A stretch of 51,275 nucleotides of DNA, taken from a virus. Positions 23,229 through 31,082 of the stretch are shown piece by piece. The stretch is taken from the IMG/VR virus record IMGVR_UViG_3300030107_006445, positions 1-51,275 of that record; one strand, written 5' to 3'. The translations under genes and the position numbers were made by a program. Position 1 is the first letter of the stretch. The number at the start of each line of letters is the position of its first letter. The notes below the pieces were generated by a model, which saw nothing but the letters and a program-made list of their open reading frames with translations, did no database searches and had not been told where the DNA came from.

Positions 23229-23456
23229 TCAGACTTCGTTCATCCTACAAGCTCGTCGCAGCACTCTGGCTCGTTGAGGCTTGGTAAGTTTGGCGACAAC
23301 GTTCAGCACCATAATCGCATAAGTGCGCTCGTCGTCTGCGTTGAACCGAGTTGCTTGACGTTGCTTCTTGTCAGCGTCTTTCAGCTCTTCAGCAACCATC
23401 GGGTTTTCTTTCAGAACCAAAGCTCTGGTTTTGTCATCAAGGTCTTTTAATTTCAT
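23229..23456 (-). CDS. Small basic protein, first leftward gene at the switch
   Basis: A 75-residue protein from ATG 23456. An ATG six bases earlier sits directly against AGAAAGGA with no spacing and is less likely. The sequence is highly charged, KLKDLDDKTRALVLKENPMV, with a basic C-terminal helix, KPQRARVLRRACRMNEV. This could bind nucleic acid. It is driven by the leftward half of the divergent promoter pair, so an early regulatory role is possible but unproven. Confidence 0.5.
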   Translation of the reverse strand: MKLKDLDDKTRALVLKENPMVAEELKDADKKQRQATRFNADDERTYAIMVLNVVAKLTKPQRARVLRRACRMNEV

Positions 23457-23484
23457 ATCCATTCCTTTCTCAATTTAAGTATAT

Positions 23485-23513
23485 AGCATATCTCTTTTGG
23501 CAATAAAAGTAAA
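23485..23513 (-). promoter_or_regulatory. Divergent promoter, leftward half
   Basis: Minus strand: TTTACT, 17 bases (TTTATTGCCAAAAGAGA), TATGCT. The ribosome site AGAAAGGA lies at 23463-23470. The facing promoter's -35 is 40 bases away. Confidence 0.75.
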
Positions 23514-23553
23514 CAACTATTTTCACCTTTAAAAACAAGAACTTAAAAAATTG

Positions 23554-23582
23554 TTTACTTCTGAAAAGAATTAAGATATACT
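23554..23582 (+). promoter_or_regulatory. Divergent promoter, rightward half
   Basis: TTTACT at 23554, a 17-base spacer, TATACT at 23577. This copy lacks GGCCA in the spacer. It drives the first rightward early gene, with AGAAAGGA at 23601-23608. Confidence 0.8.
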
Positions 23583-23614
23583 ATACCCTGTTGATAAGTA
23601 AGAAAGGAAAAACA

Positions 23615-23938
23615 ATGAACGAAATCAAAATCGGCACTTTTTTAAATAACCATCTTTTTACAGATGTCGCGCCTTTCCAGATAGTTCGCTTGACGAAGTC
23701 TGGAAAAACAGCCTACGTCCGAGCTGTGAAAGTCGAACGTCATCCCGATTGGAAGCCCGACACAATTGCAGGCGGTTTCTGCGGACACACCGTTAATAAT
23801 CAAGATCAATTCTGGAAATACGGCGAACTCGAAGGTCCAGAATATGCAGTGCGCTTGACCAAATCCGGCTGGAAATCAAAGCTGGGCAGACACATCCCAG
23901 CAGACAAACCGAAACGTTTTTACGACTACAACTTTTAA
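23615..23938 (+). CDS. Early protein of unknown function
   Basis: A 107-residue protein from ATG 23615, 6 bases after AGAAAGGA. It has beta-rich text such as FQIVRLTKSGKTAYVRAVKV and a repeat of the RLTKSG element near the end (AVRLTKSGWKSKLGRHIPAD). The two RLTKSG elements suggest a small barrel or duplicated hairpin. First gene of the rightward early region. Function unknown. Confidence 0.55.
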   Translation: MNEIKIGTFLNNHLFTDVAPFQIVRLTKSGKTAYVRAVKVERHPDWKPDTIAGGFCGHTVNNQDQFWKYGELEGPEYAVRLTKSGWKSKLGRHIPADKPKRFYDYNF

Positions 23939-23952
23939 ATCAAACTTAACAA

Positions 23953-23975
23953 TTGGGGGGAGCATAGCTCCCCAA
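23953..23975 (+). terminator. Strong hairpin, likely terminator
   Basis: GGGGAGC-ATA-GCTCCCC, a 7-bp GC-rich stem, starting 15 bases after the stop of the first early gene. AAAATTATT follows rather than a pure U-tract. It separates the first early gene from the next promoter at 23,995. Confidence 0.65.
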
Positions 23976-23994
23976 AATTATTGGCACAAGAAGG

Positions 23995-24023
23995 TTTACA
24001 AAAAAATGCAAAAGCATTAAAAT
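23995..24023 (+). promoter_or_regulatory. Sigma70-like promoter
   Basis: TTTACA, a 17-base A-rich spacer, TAAAAT. No GGCCA in the spacer. It reads into the 24,049 gene and perhaps the replication genes after it. Confidence 0.6.
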
Positions 24024-24048
24024 ATAGAAAATGAGAAAGGAGACAAAG

Positions 24049-24438
24049 GTGAACAGTAAAGTGTACGTGGTCAGCCGACCAAGAGAAAATAAATTCGGCT
24101 GGACTCCAGATTTAACTGATGCGACAAGATACGGAGCATTAGAGATTGTGTTTGAGTCGAATGACAAACCGCAATTCTTGCCCGCTCCTTGCATTGCTAA
24201 AGCAAGACGCATCATGAAAGGCTTCTCTCCGGAGGATTACATTCTCTGGCCAGGAGGTGGTGACCCAACAGCAGTTATGGTAGTTTGTATGATTGCTGCT
24301 GAAATGTCACCAGTGGTAAACGTTCTCAGGTGGGAACGTAATTTTGACGAAGGCGAACGTGACCGACGTAAAGGTTGGTACATGCCTGTAACATTAGAAA
24401 TGAGAAAGGAAACCAACGATGAGTATAGATCTGCTTGA
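24049..24438 (+). CDS. Early protein of unknown function
   Basis: A 129-residue protein. GTG at 24049 is the likely start because AGAAAGGAG (24034-24042) sits 6 bases before it, and the upstream ATG at 24031 lies before that site. The body has VYVVSRPRENKFGWTPDLTD, then EDYILWPGGGDPTAVMVVCM. Its last bases hold the ribosome site of the next gene. Function unknown; it stands first in the replication operon. Confidence 0.55.
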   Translation: MNSKVYVVSRPRENKFGWTPDLTDATRYGALEIVFESNDKPQFLPAPCIAKARRIMKGFSPEDYILWPGGGDPTAVMVVCMIAAEMSPVVNVLRWERNFDEGERDRRKGWYMPVTLEMRKETNDEYRSA

Positions 24439-25006
24439 GGATGTCGCACCTGCATCCAAAGACCTAGGTGCTGTAGCTGAGATTGCGGAAAAGATGGAGC
24501 AAAGCAAACAACGCATTGCCGATCTTGAACACACAATCAAAGCAGAAAAGCAGAACTTCAGAAAGCTGTCCGAAGAGGAATTGCCAAATTTAATGCAACA
24601 ACTCAACATCAAATCCTTCACTCTGAGCAACGGTGCTCATGTAGAGGTGACCGATGTGATCTCAGGTTCCATCCCATCACAAGGAGCTATAGAAAAAGCA
24701 AAAGATGATGACAAAGGAATGTTAGAGATGCGTCAGCAGGAATGTTTCGATTGGTTGCGCCACAATGGTGGTGGTGACATAATTAAAAACAATGTTGAGG
24801 TTCAGTTCAGTAAAGAAGAAGACCAAGAGTGTAACGCATTTGTTTCAAAACTGCGTAACGACGAAATGGCCTTCAAACGATCAACAGGCGTCCACCCAAA
24901 ACAATTGAACAAATTCTTAGGTGAAACAATTGAACAGGGCAAAGATGTGCCTCACGATCTATTCAAAATTTACTCAGGTCGCAAAGCGACCATAAGGAAT
25001 AAATAA
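24419..25006 (+). CDS. Replication-region protein with coiled-coil start, unknown function
   Basis: A 195-residue protein. Residues about 15-60 form a coiled coil (IAEKMEQSKQRIADLEHTIK), followed by a beta hairpin (SFTLSNGAHVEV), a WLRHNGGGDI turn and a basic C-terminus. It overlaps its neighbour at both ends. Proteins with this layout lie next to single-stranded DNA-binding proteins in several marine phages, so a role in recombination or replication is possible. Confidence 0.5.
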   Translation: MSIDLLEDVAPASKDLGAVAEIAEKMEQSKQRIADLEHTIKAEKQNFRKLSEEELPNLMQQLNIKSFTLSNGAHVEVTDVISGSIPSQGAIEKAKDDDKGMLEMRQQECFDWLRHNGGGDIIKNNVEVQFSKEEDQECNAFVSKLRNDEMAFKRSTGVHPKQLNKFLGETIEQGKDVPHDLFKIYSGRKATIRNK

Positions 25007-25791
25007 TGGCAAAACAGCTCGCTGAAAAAAAGCAACAACAAGTTGCAACCATAGACCCAAGCATGCTCTTAGAGGATGCAAATACTGCTTCGGATTCAAT
25101 GTCGTCTGACGATTTATTGATACCTCGAATCAGAATACTGCAAGCACTATCACCACAAGTCATAAAACAAAAAAGTGAATATGTGGAAGGTGCGGAAGCA
25201 GGAATGATATTCGACAATTCTTCTAACAGTTTGTTCGACGGAGAAAAGGGCATCAACGTTGTGCCTGTAAATTATCGTCGGTGTTATATTGAGTGGGACA
25301 AAAAACGAAACTTTGTCAAAGACCACGGCACTGATGCTTCTATCCTAGAGCAATGTGTGGTAGACGGATATCAACGCTTCCATGGTGACAACGAAATAGT
25401 CGCTACAGCAGAATACTTCGTCTTCATTGTACAAGACGACCAGCATTTCCCTGCGATGGTGAGTATGCAATCTTCTAATTGGAAAGTTGCAAAACGTTGG
25501 AACAGCATAATCAACAGACTCATGATACCAAATCCAAATGGTGGCAAAATGAATCCTGCCATGTTTTGGAACATGTACAATCTGTTTGTTGTTCCGCAAA
25601 CCAATGAGCAAGGTGCTTGGTTCGGTTGGGAAGTCAAACCTGTTTACACCGCAGACTCTGGCGGTATAATAGACAACCTAGAAAATGGCACAGACATTTA
25701 TTTGTCCGCAAGGACTTTTAAAGAACAAGTCATTTCAGGAGACGTTCAAGTTCAGCAAGACGAAAGTTCTGCTGACGAAGAACAGTTCTAA
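25006..25791 (+). CDS. Putative single-stranded DNA-binding protein
   Basis: A 261-residue protein. The N-terminus has SDDLLIPRIRILQALSPQVI, and a beta-rich core is interrupted by helices. The C-terminus is acidic and ends in phenylalanine (QQDESSADEEQF). This ending is the hallmark of T7 gp2.5 and bacterial SSB tails, which bind replication partners. It stands one gene before the primase. The core does not show an OB fold clearly by eye, so the call leans on the tail and the context. Confidence 0.55.
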   Translation: MAKQLAEKKQQQVATIDPSMLLEDANTASDSMSSDDLLIPRIRILQALSPQVIKQKSEYVEGAEAGMIFDNSSNSLFDGEKGINVVPVNYRRCYIEWDKKRNFVKDHGTDASILEQCVVDGYQRFHGDNEIVATAEYFVFIVQDDQHFPAMVSMQSSNWKVAKRWNSIINRLMIPNPNGGKMNPAMFWNMYNLFVVPQTNEQGAWFGWEVKPVYTADSGGIIDNLENGTDIYLSARTFKEQVISGDVQVQQDESSADEEQF

Positions 25792-25818
25792 TAAAAAATA
25801 GATAACGCAGCATAGACT

Positions 25819-25877
25819 TGCAGCTTGGTGGTGCTGCTCAGGAAGGTTCCCACTAACCATCTTGTCCACCAACTGCA
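25819..25877 (+). ncRNA. Structured RNA element ahead of the primase gene
   Basis: A 12-bp stem with one bulge: TGCAG-C-TTGGTGG (25819-25831) pairs with CCACCAACTGCA (25866-25877). Its 34-base loop carries GGAAGGTTCC, an inner hairpin. It fills the only gap of the replication operon and ends about 20 bases before the GTG of the primase. It may be a leader, an attenuator, a processing site or a replication-start structure. No known RNA family was recognised. Confidence 0.5.
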
Positions 25878-25897
25878 CCTATTAGAAAGGATACATT

Positions 25898-27427
25898 GTG
25901 TCAACAGTACAACGTTTTATGAAACTGTTTCGTGGCTATGAATCAGCTCATGGCCAGTACAGAGTAAAGAAAAAAGAAGCTGATGGAAAAATGAGTGGTC
26001 GGGCTGTAACTGTCAGCGAGCCACCAACAGAAATAAATTTCGAACAACACCTCAGTGGTAACGAGTATATACTTGGCATCATAATGCTAAAGGAGGATAA
26101 CAGCTGTAATTTTGGAGTGATTGATATTGATATTCGTGGACACGTTAAGTTAAGCGAAAGTCTAGAAAGTTTAGAGCAAAAAATTAGGAACACGCCACTG
26201 GTCTTATGCAGGAGCAAATCCGGTGGTGCACATCTTTATCTTTTTTGCGAGCCTGCTATTGCCGCCATCGACATGGTACAAAAGTTGAACGAGTTTGCAG
26301 CTTCGTTGGGCTATGGTGGTTCAGAGATATTCCCGAAACAAATATCAAGAGCCAACGAACGCGACAGAGGCAACTGGATAAATTTATGTTACTGGGACGG
26401 TGACAAAACAGAACGTCATGCCATCCACGAAGGCAAGCCACTAAACTTGGAAGAGTTTCTCGACCTAGCAGAAAAGAAAACGGTCACCTATGAAGAACTA
26501 GAAAACTACCAAGCCAAACTTGTAGACCTGTTCAGCGACGGCCCACCGTGCTTACAACACCTCATGACAATGGGCTTTCCTGAAGGTGGAAGAAACATAT
26601 CTTTGTTTAATGTTGGTGTTTATTATAGAAAGAAAAATCCAGACGACTGGCAAGAAGATTTAATGAAGTTCAATTATGAGCATGTGTCGTCTCCACTGCC
26701 TTCAAGCGAGGTCAATGGGCTAGTAAAAGCTGTCAGCAAAAAAGAATATGCTTACACTTGCAAACAAGCACCCATATTCAATTACTGCGAAAAGTCCAAA
26801 TGCATGAAACGTGAATATGGCATAGGTGGAATAGGCGGAGGCCAAACAATAGAGATAGACTCAATCACAAAATACGAAACAGAAAACAGAAGCTCCGTCA
26901 GATGGTACATCGAAATACAAGGAGAGCGAATAGAAGTCACAACACAACAACTGCTAGAGCAAAACAAGTTGCAGAAAATATGCGTCGAAAAGCTAAACAA
27001 GTGTCCAGCAAAAATGCCTATTCAAAAATGGGAGCAGAGAATAAATGATTTGCTTTCAACTGTTGAAGTCATACAAGACCCAGACGATGCTTCGCCACAA
27101 GGACAGTTTGAAAAAGTTTTGGATTCATTTTTAACAGGCAAAGTTCAAGCACGCCACAAAGACGAAATAATGAATGGCAAGCCATGGAACGACATCGAAG
27201 CTGAGAAAGTATTTTTCAGATCTGAAGACTTGTTTATCTATCTTGAGTCTAGAAGATTCCGCTACCCAAGTCAGCACCAAGTCTGGTCGTGGTTGAGGTC
27301 TATTGGTGGTGACAGAAAAACATTCCGTATAAAGGGAAAAGTTGTGAAGGTGTGGTCAGTCCCGACTCCAGAATTTTACGAAGAGGACGATCTTGAAATA
27401 CCTTCTGTTGTGGAGGAAGAATTTTGA
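25898..27427 (+). CDS. Archaeo-eukaryotic-type DNA primase (TOTE-like)
   Basis: A 509-residue protein from GTG 25898, 7 bases after AGAAAGGA. The catalytic domain shows the three marks of the AEP fold: NFGVIDIDIRG (the Asp-x-Asp pair at 76 and 78), the Ser-x-His type motif RSKSGGAHLYLF with His112, and SEIFPKQISRANERDRGNW, close to the third motif of TOTE-type primases. A Cys-rich patch, NYCEKSKCMKREYG, around residues 292-305 may bind metal. The C-terminal half is helical. It would make primers at the phage fork. Helicase and polymerase are separate genes nearby. Confidence 0.75.
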   Translation: MSTVQRFMKLFRGYESAHGQYRVKKKEADGKMSGRAVTVSEPPTEINFEQHLSGNEYILGIIMLKEDNSCNFGVIDIDIRGHVKLSESLESLEQKIRNTPLVLCRSKSGGAHLYLFCEPAIAAIDMVQKLNEFAASLGYGGSEIFPKQISRANERDRGNWINLCYWDGDKTERHAIHEGKPLNLEEFLDLAEKKTVTYEELENYQAKLVDLFSDGPPCLQHLMTMGFPEGGRNISLFNVGVYYRKKNPDDWQEDLMKFNYEHVSSPLPSSEVNGLVKAVSKKEYAYTCKQAPIFNYCEKSKCMKREYGIGGIGGGQTIEIDSITKYETENRSSVRWYIEIQGERIEVTTQQLLEQNKLQKICVEKLNKCPAKMPIQKWEQRINDLLSTVEVIQDPDDASPQGQFEKVLDSFLTGKVQARHKDEIMNGKPWNDIEAEKVFFRSEDLFIYLESRRFRYPSQHQVWSWLRSIGGDRKTFRIKGKVVKVWSVPTPEFYEEDDLEIPSVVEEEF

Positions 27428-28884
27428 GACACGTTCAAATAATACTTGGACCTCCAGGAACAGGCAAAACAACAACGTTGTTAAGACGAGTTGAAGATGC
27501 ACTCGCAAGAGGTGTGCCCCCAGAACGTATTGCCTATCTAGCATTCACACGCAAAGCAGCACACGAAGCTCAAGAACGTGCCATGGCACAATTTAATTTT
27601 AACGAGGACAGGTTTCCATATTTTAGAACGTTACACTCGTTGGCATTCAAAGAGCTTGGATTGCAACGTGACGAAGTGATGACTGACAAACATTACCGAC
27701 AACTTGGAAAAACGATCGGTGTAGAGTTTAGAGGAATTTATGATGACAACATAGGCATTCACACTGGTGATGGACTGGGTGACAAATGCTCAAGGATAGA
27801 TTCACTCGCAAGAGTTGGATTAAGAGACATCGAGCAACAATACCAAATGACAGACATTTCTGATTTAACACTGCACGCTGTCAAGCAATACAAATCGTCA
27901 CTACAACAGTACAAGCAACAAAATGGACTCTTTGACTTTACGGACATGTTAAAAAATTGCAACTCGCAATTACCAGTAGACATCTGCATCATAGACGAAG
28001 CCCAAGACCTATCTTCATTGCAATACAGAATGGCAATACAAGCAGCTTCATTGGCGAATGAAGTGTATATAGCAGGAGACGACGACCAAGCTATATTCGG
28101 TTGGGCAGGAGCAGACGTGCAAAAGTTTTTAAGTTTGAAAGGTGACAAGATGGTGTTGCCTCAGTCTTATCGTATACCAAGATCAGTTCACACCATAGCA
28201 CAAAACGTTGTGAGCAGGATAAAGAAAAGATATGAAAAGCCATGGGCACCAAGAACTGAAAAAGGAATTGTAGACTATGTTGTCAATGAGCAAGAAATAG
28301 ATTTTAGCAGGGAAGGTTCTTGGATGTTGTTGAGCAGAAGTAAGTATTTATTGTTCAGGTTAATTCGTGCTGTAAGACAGCAGGGATATGCTTATCTGTT
28401 CAATGGAACAAACTCTTTAGATTCAGAAGAAACAAAAGCAATCCTTTGTTGGGAGAAATTAAGGAAAGGCAAAGAAGCAGCTAGACACGAAATCAAAAAC
28501 ATGATACAATTCATTCCTGCCAAAATAAATTTAAGAAAAAAAGACTCTTACCAAATTAAAGATTTGGGATTGCCAGAAGATGTTAAACATTTAGACTGGA
28601 TGGAAATTTTAAAAAGCATCGCTCCTGATGAGCGCGAGTATGTTAGGTCTTGCTTGCGCAATGGAGAGAAAATGAACGAGAAACCTAGAATCACAATCTC
28701 GACAATTCACCAAAGCAAAGGTGGCGAAGCTGACAATCTTGTTTTGCTTACTGACATGAGTCGACAAAGTTGGGAGCACATTGCGGATGATGAAGAAAAC
28801 AGAGTCTGGTATGTGGCTGTCACAAGAGCCAAAGAGGCACTTTTTATAGTTAGACCAAGAGGTCTAAGGTATTTTTCTTTGTAA
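27424..28884 (+). CDS. Superfamily 1 DNA helicase (UvrD/Rep-like)
   Basis: A 486-residue protein from TTG 27424, overlapping the primase stop. Motifs: Walker A GPPGTGKTTT (residues 9-18), motif Ia YLAFTRKAAHEA, motif II ICIIDEAQDLSS, motif III GDDDQAIFGWAGAD, motif IV-like LPQSYRIPRS, motif V TISTIHQSKGGEADNL and motif VI RVWYVAVTRAKEAL. All are intact, so it should be an active 3'-to-5' helicase. It is smaller than UvrD (about 720 residues) because accessory domains are short. It probably unwinds at phage forks with the adjacent primase. Confidence 0.88.
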   Translation: MRHVQIILGPPGTGKTTTLLRRVEDALARGVPPERIAYLAFTRKAAHEAQERAMAQFNFNEDRFPYFRTLHSLAFKELGLQRDEVMTDKHYRQLGKTIGVEFRGIYDDNIGIHTGDGLGDKCSRIDSLARVGLRDIEQQYQMTDISDLTLHAVKQYKSSLQQYKQQNGLFDFTDMLKNCNSQLPVDICIIDEAQDLSSLQYRMAIQAASLANEVYIAGDDDQAIFGWAGADVQKFLSLKGDKMVLPQSYRIPRSVHTIAQNVVSRIKKRYEKPWAPRTEKGIVDYVVNEQEIDFSREGSWMLLSRSKYLLFRLIRAVRQQGYAYLFNGTNSLDSEETKAILCWEKLRKGKEAARHEIKNMIQFIPAKINLRKKDSYQIKDLGLPEDVKHLDWMEILKSIAPDEREYVRSCLRNGEKMNEKPRITISTIHQSKGGEADNLVLLTDMSRQSWEHIADDEENRVWYVAVTRAKEALFIVRPRGLRYFSL

Positions 28885-28913
28885 CTGGCTGTTTTTAAAG
28901 GTGAAAATAATAC

Positions 28914-28942
28914 TTTACTTCTTGTCAACGATAAGAGATAAT
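28914..28942 (+). promoter_or_regulatory. Sigma70-like promoter of the shared family
   Basis: TTTACT (28914), 17-base spacer, GATAAT (28937). It has GAAAATAATA upstream of -35, as at 36.4 kb, but TTGTCAAC instead of TGGCCA in the spacer. It serves the small genes that follow; AGAAAGGA is at 28962-28969. Confidence 0.78.
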
Positions 28943-28976
28943 ATACTCGTTGGTTAATTTTAGAAAGGAAAAGATT

Positions 28977-29267
28977 ATGATCAAAGTGTGCAACGACATA
29001 AAGATAGTTACGATACAAAGACAGACCCTAGAGATGTATCGAGTTTTTGGCACCATAAAAAATTTGCCTGACTCTATTGATGGCATCACGGTTGCTTATG
29101 ACAGCTATGGAAAAATTATAGATTGGGAAGCGTACGACTCTGAAGACAACGAGTTGGGATTTGCGTTTGCTTATTATGAAGATCTGAAATTTATTATGGA
29201 AGACGCTTACACCAAAGCAGTCGAAGAAAAGATCGTTGGTGGAATTGGTTCTTTGTATACCTATTAA
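28977..29267 (+). CDS. Small acidic protein, unknown function
   Basis: A 96-residue protein from ATG 28977, 7 bases after AGAAAGGA. Mixed alpha-beta: VTIQRQTLEMYRVFGTIKNL, then GITVAYDSYGKIIDWEAYDS. It is the first gene after a shared-family promoter, ahead of a row of small genes. Function unknown. Confidence 0.55.
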   Translation: MIKVCNDIKIVTIQRQTLEMYRVFGTIKNLPDSIDGITVAYDSYGKIIDWEAYDSEDNELGFAFAYYEDLKFIMEDAYTKAVEEKIVGGIGSLYTY

Positions 29268-29297
29268 CATTTTTCAAAACTGAGAAAGGAGAAAATT

Positions 29298-29645
29298 ATG
29301 AACCCAGAAGAACTTTACAACAAAGCTCACGCAGCAGGCATGGAAGCATTAACCAACGCAACCCCAGAGCCAATGCTTATAGTAGACTCAAGAAACAAAG
29401 AGCACATCGTGGTAAAAAGTGGTGTGTGCGGATTCGCTTATGTTCACATCCATCCAGCAAGAGGCAAATTTGTCAATTTCCTCAAGAAGCGAAAAATAGG
29501 ATATCGCTCTCATGAGGGTGGATACTCTGTCCCCTGTCACCAAGGCAATCAAAGCATGGAACTCAAACAAGCCTACTCCCAAGCATTCGCCAAAGTCTTG
29601 AAAGAGCAAGGTCTTACAGTTTACACAAGCAGCCGGATGGACTAA
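29298..29645 (+). CDS. Small protein, unknown function
   Basis: A 115-residue protein with its own AGAAAGGAG site. The text has HPARGKFVNFLKKRKIGYRS and GGYSVPCHQGNQSMELKQAY, with conserved-looking His, Cys and Tyr positions but no known motif. The C-terminus is helical. Function unknown. Confidence 0.55.
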   Translation: MNPEELYNKAHAAGMEALTNATPEPMLIVDSRNKEHIVVKSGVCGFAYVHIHPARGKFVNFLKKRKIGYRSHEGGYSVPCHQGNQSMELKQAYSQAFAKVLKEQGLTVYTSSRMD

Positions 29646-29663
29646 TAAAAGGAGTTGTATTAA

Positions 29664-29918
29664 ATGTTGTACAAAATATACTTGTATAGAACGACGCATC
29701 ACGAAACCGAAGTGTTCATCAAAGTAGACGGTGAACTTACTCAGTCGCAAATTGCAATTGCCGCCGACAAGATGGGGAATCTAGAAGACCTAGCAGAACG
29801 GCACAGCGAGCACGAAGAAGAGCGAACAACCAATTGGCAATGGTCTGGAAAGATTCACGACGCAGAAGAAGGAGAAAAGCCTCTCTGTCCTTTTGTTTTG
29901 TCCGCCGACGAAGAATAG
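29664..29918 (+). CDS. Small acidic protein, unknown function
   Basis: An 84-residue protein from ATG 29664 after AAAGGAG. It begins with a strand (MLYKIYLYRTTHHETEVFIK) and is Glu-rich later, ending LSADEE. It could be a DNA-mimic or partner-binding protein, but there is no direct evidence. Confidence 0.5.
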   Translation: MLYKIYLYRTTHHETEVFIKVDGELTQSQIAIAADKMGNLEDLAERHSEHEEERTTNWQWSGKIHDAEEGEKPLCPFVLSADEE

Positions 29919-29928
29919 GAGACCTGCT

Positions 29929-30147
29929 TTGACAAAAGCTAAAGAACAATTGATGCTGAATTATTTGTATCAGTCTTTGGACTCTATGTTACTGTTGACT
30001 AAAAAAATACCCAGATCCCAGTGCCCTGAAAAAGTCCAAGCTGCAATGATGGCGTTGCTCCAAGCAATAATTGAGCTTGAGCCGGAGGAGGACTTGGAGA
30101 ATGTAATTCAATTTCCCAACAAGAAAAATTTAAGGAAAAAGCATTGA
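29929..30147 (+). CDS. Small helical protein, unknown function
   Basis: A 72-residue protein. TTG at 29929 follows AGGAGA by 5-6 bases and is preferred over an upstream start that would overlap its neighbour more. It is mainly helical with a strong LNYLYQSLDSMLLLTKKI helix. The stop overlaps the TTG start of the oxidoreductase gene. Function unknown. Confidence 0.5.
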   Translation: MTKAKEQLMLNYLYQSLDSMLLLTKKIPRSQCPEKVQAAMMALLQAIIELEPEEDLENVIQFPNKKNLRKKH

Positions 30148-31082
30148 TCAAAATATATGGCGCAGGTCTTGCTGGCTTATTATCAGCAAACATTTTGCGA
30201 AAGCACAACCCAATAATATATGAAGTGCAGTCTAGCCTTCCAAACAATCACGCTGCACTCCTACGCTTTCGAACTGATAAGGTTGGTACATCTTGCGCCA
30301 TACCTTTTAAAAAAGTGAAGGTGTCCAAAGCAATAAAGTACGACCAAGAAATTTACACACAGCCAAATCTTTTCCTCAGCAATCTATATTCTCAAAAAGT
30401 AACCTCTGCTATCTTGTCTCGGTCTATAGACAATCTTGATTCTACAGAACGTTATATCGCACCAGAGAACTTAGTAAGCAGCATGGCCAATGGTTGCGAG
30501 ATTATCTACGAGCAAGGTCTTGCGGATTGGAACCTATTAGATGGGTCTCCTAAAATATCAACCATCCCAATGCCAACGCTGATGAAAATAGTTGGCTGGC
30601 AGGATGTGCCAGAATTTCCAAGCACTCCAATCTATACCCAAAAAGCAACCATACAAGATATTGAGTGCGACATTTACCAGACCATTTATTATCCCGACCC
30701 AATGGAAAGCTATTATAGAGTTTCAATAATAGGAAACGTCGTTATATCAGAACACATCCAAGAACCAGAAAATTATATTGGCGACCACATAATGTCTGTC
30801 CTAAGAGAGGACTTCGGCATCAAACCAACCAAGTTGGATAATCTGAAAAGCTCAGCTCAAAAATATGGAAAAATAAGGCCAATCAATGAAGAGCTGAGGA
30901 AAGAGTTTATCTATGAAATGACAAGCAAATACAGAATTTATTCTGTTGGGAGATTTGCTACTTGGAGGCAGTTGCTACTTGATGATGTTGTGGAAGACAT
31001 AGGCATTGTTGAAAAATTTATTTATAACCAAGACGACTACAAACGAAAAATGCACTCAGAAAGGAGTCAAGATGAAAGTTGA
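30144..31082 (+). CDS. FAD-binding oxidoreductase-like protein
   Basis: A 312-residue protein from TTG 30144, 7 bases after AAGGA. The N-terminus IKIYGAGLAGLLSANILRKH is a Rossmann FAD motif (GxGLxG with downstream E in IIYEVQ). A middle insertion follows, and the C-terminus has KYRIYSVGRFATWRQLLLDD, like the end of FAD oxidoreductases where a Gly-rich motif contacts the flavin. It overlaps the ThyX gene. ThyX uses reduced FAD, so this protein could supply or recycle reduced flavin; that is an inference. The exact substrate cannot be told. Confidence 0.65.
   Translation: MIKIYGAGLAGLLSANILRKHNPIIYEVQSSLPNNHAALLRFRTDKVGTSCAIPFKKVKVSKAIKYDQEIYTQPNLFLSNLYSQKVTSAILSRSIDNLDSTERYIAPENLVSSMANGCEIIYEQGLADWNLLDGSPKISTIPMPTLMKIVGWQDVPEFPSTPIYTQKATIQDIECDIYQTIYYPDPMESYYRVSIIGNVVISEHIQEPENYIGDHIMSVLREDFGIKPTKLDNLKSSAQKYGKIRPINEELRKEFIYEMTSKYRIYSVGRFATWRQLLLDDVVEDIGIVEKFIYNQDDYKRKMHSERSQDES

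Noticed and set aside
24031-24048. ATG at 24031 as the start of the second early gene
   Set aside because: The Shine-Dalgarno AGAAAGGAG lies after this ATG, so the GTG at 24049 is the better start.
25792-25897. tRNA gene in the gap before the primase
   Set aside because: The stem does not fold into a cloverleaf: there is no anticodon arm or TPsiC-like motif, and the loop is 34 bases.
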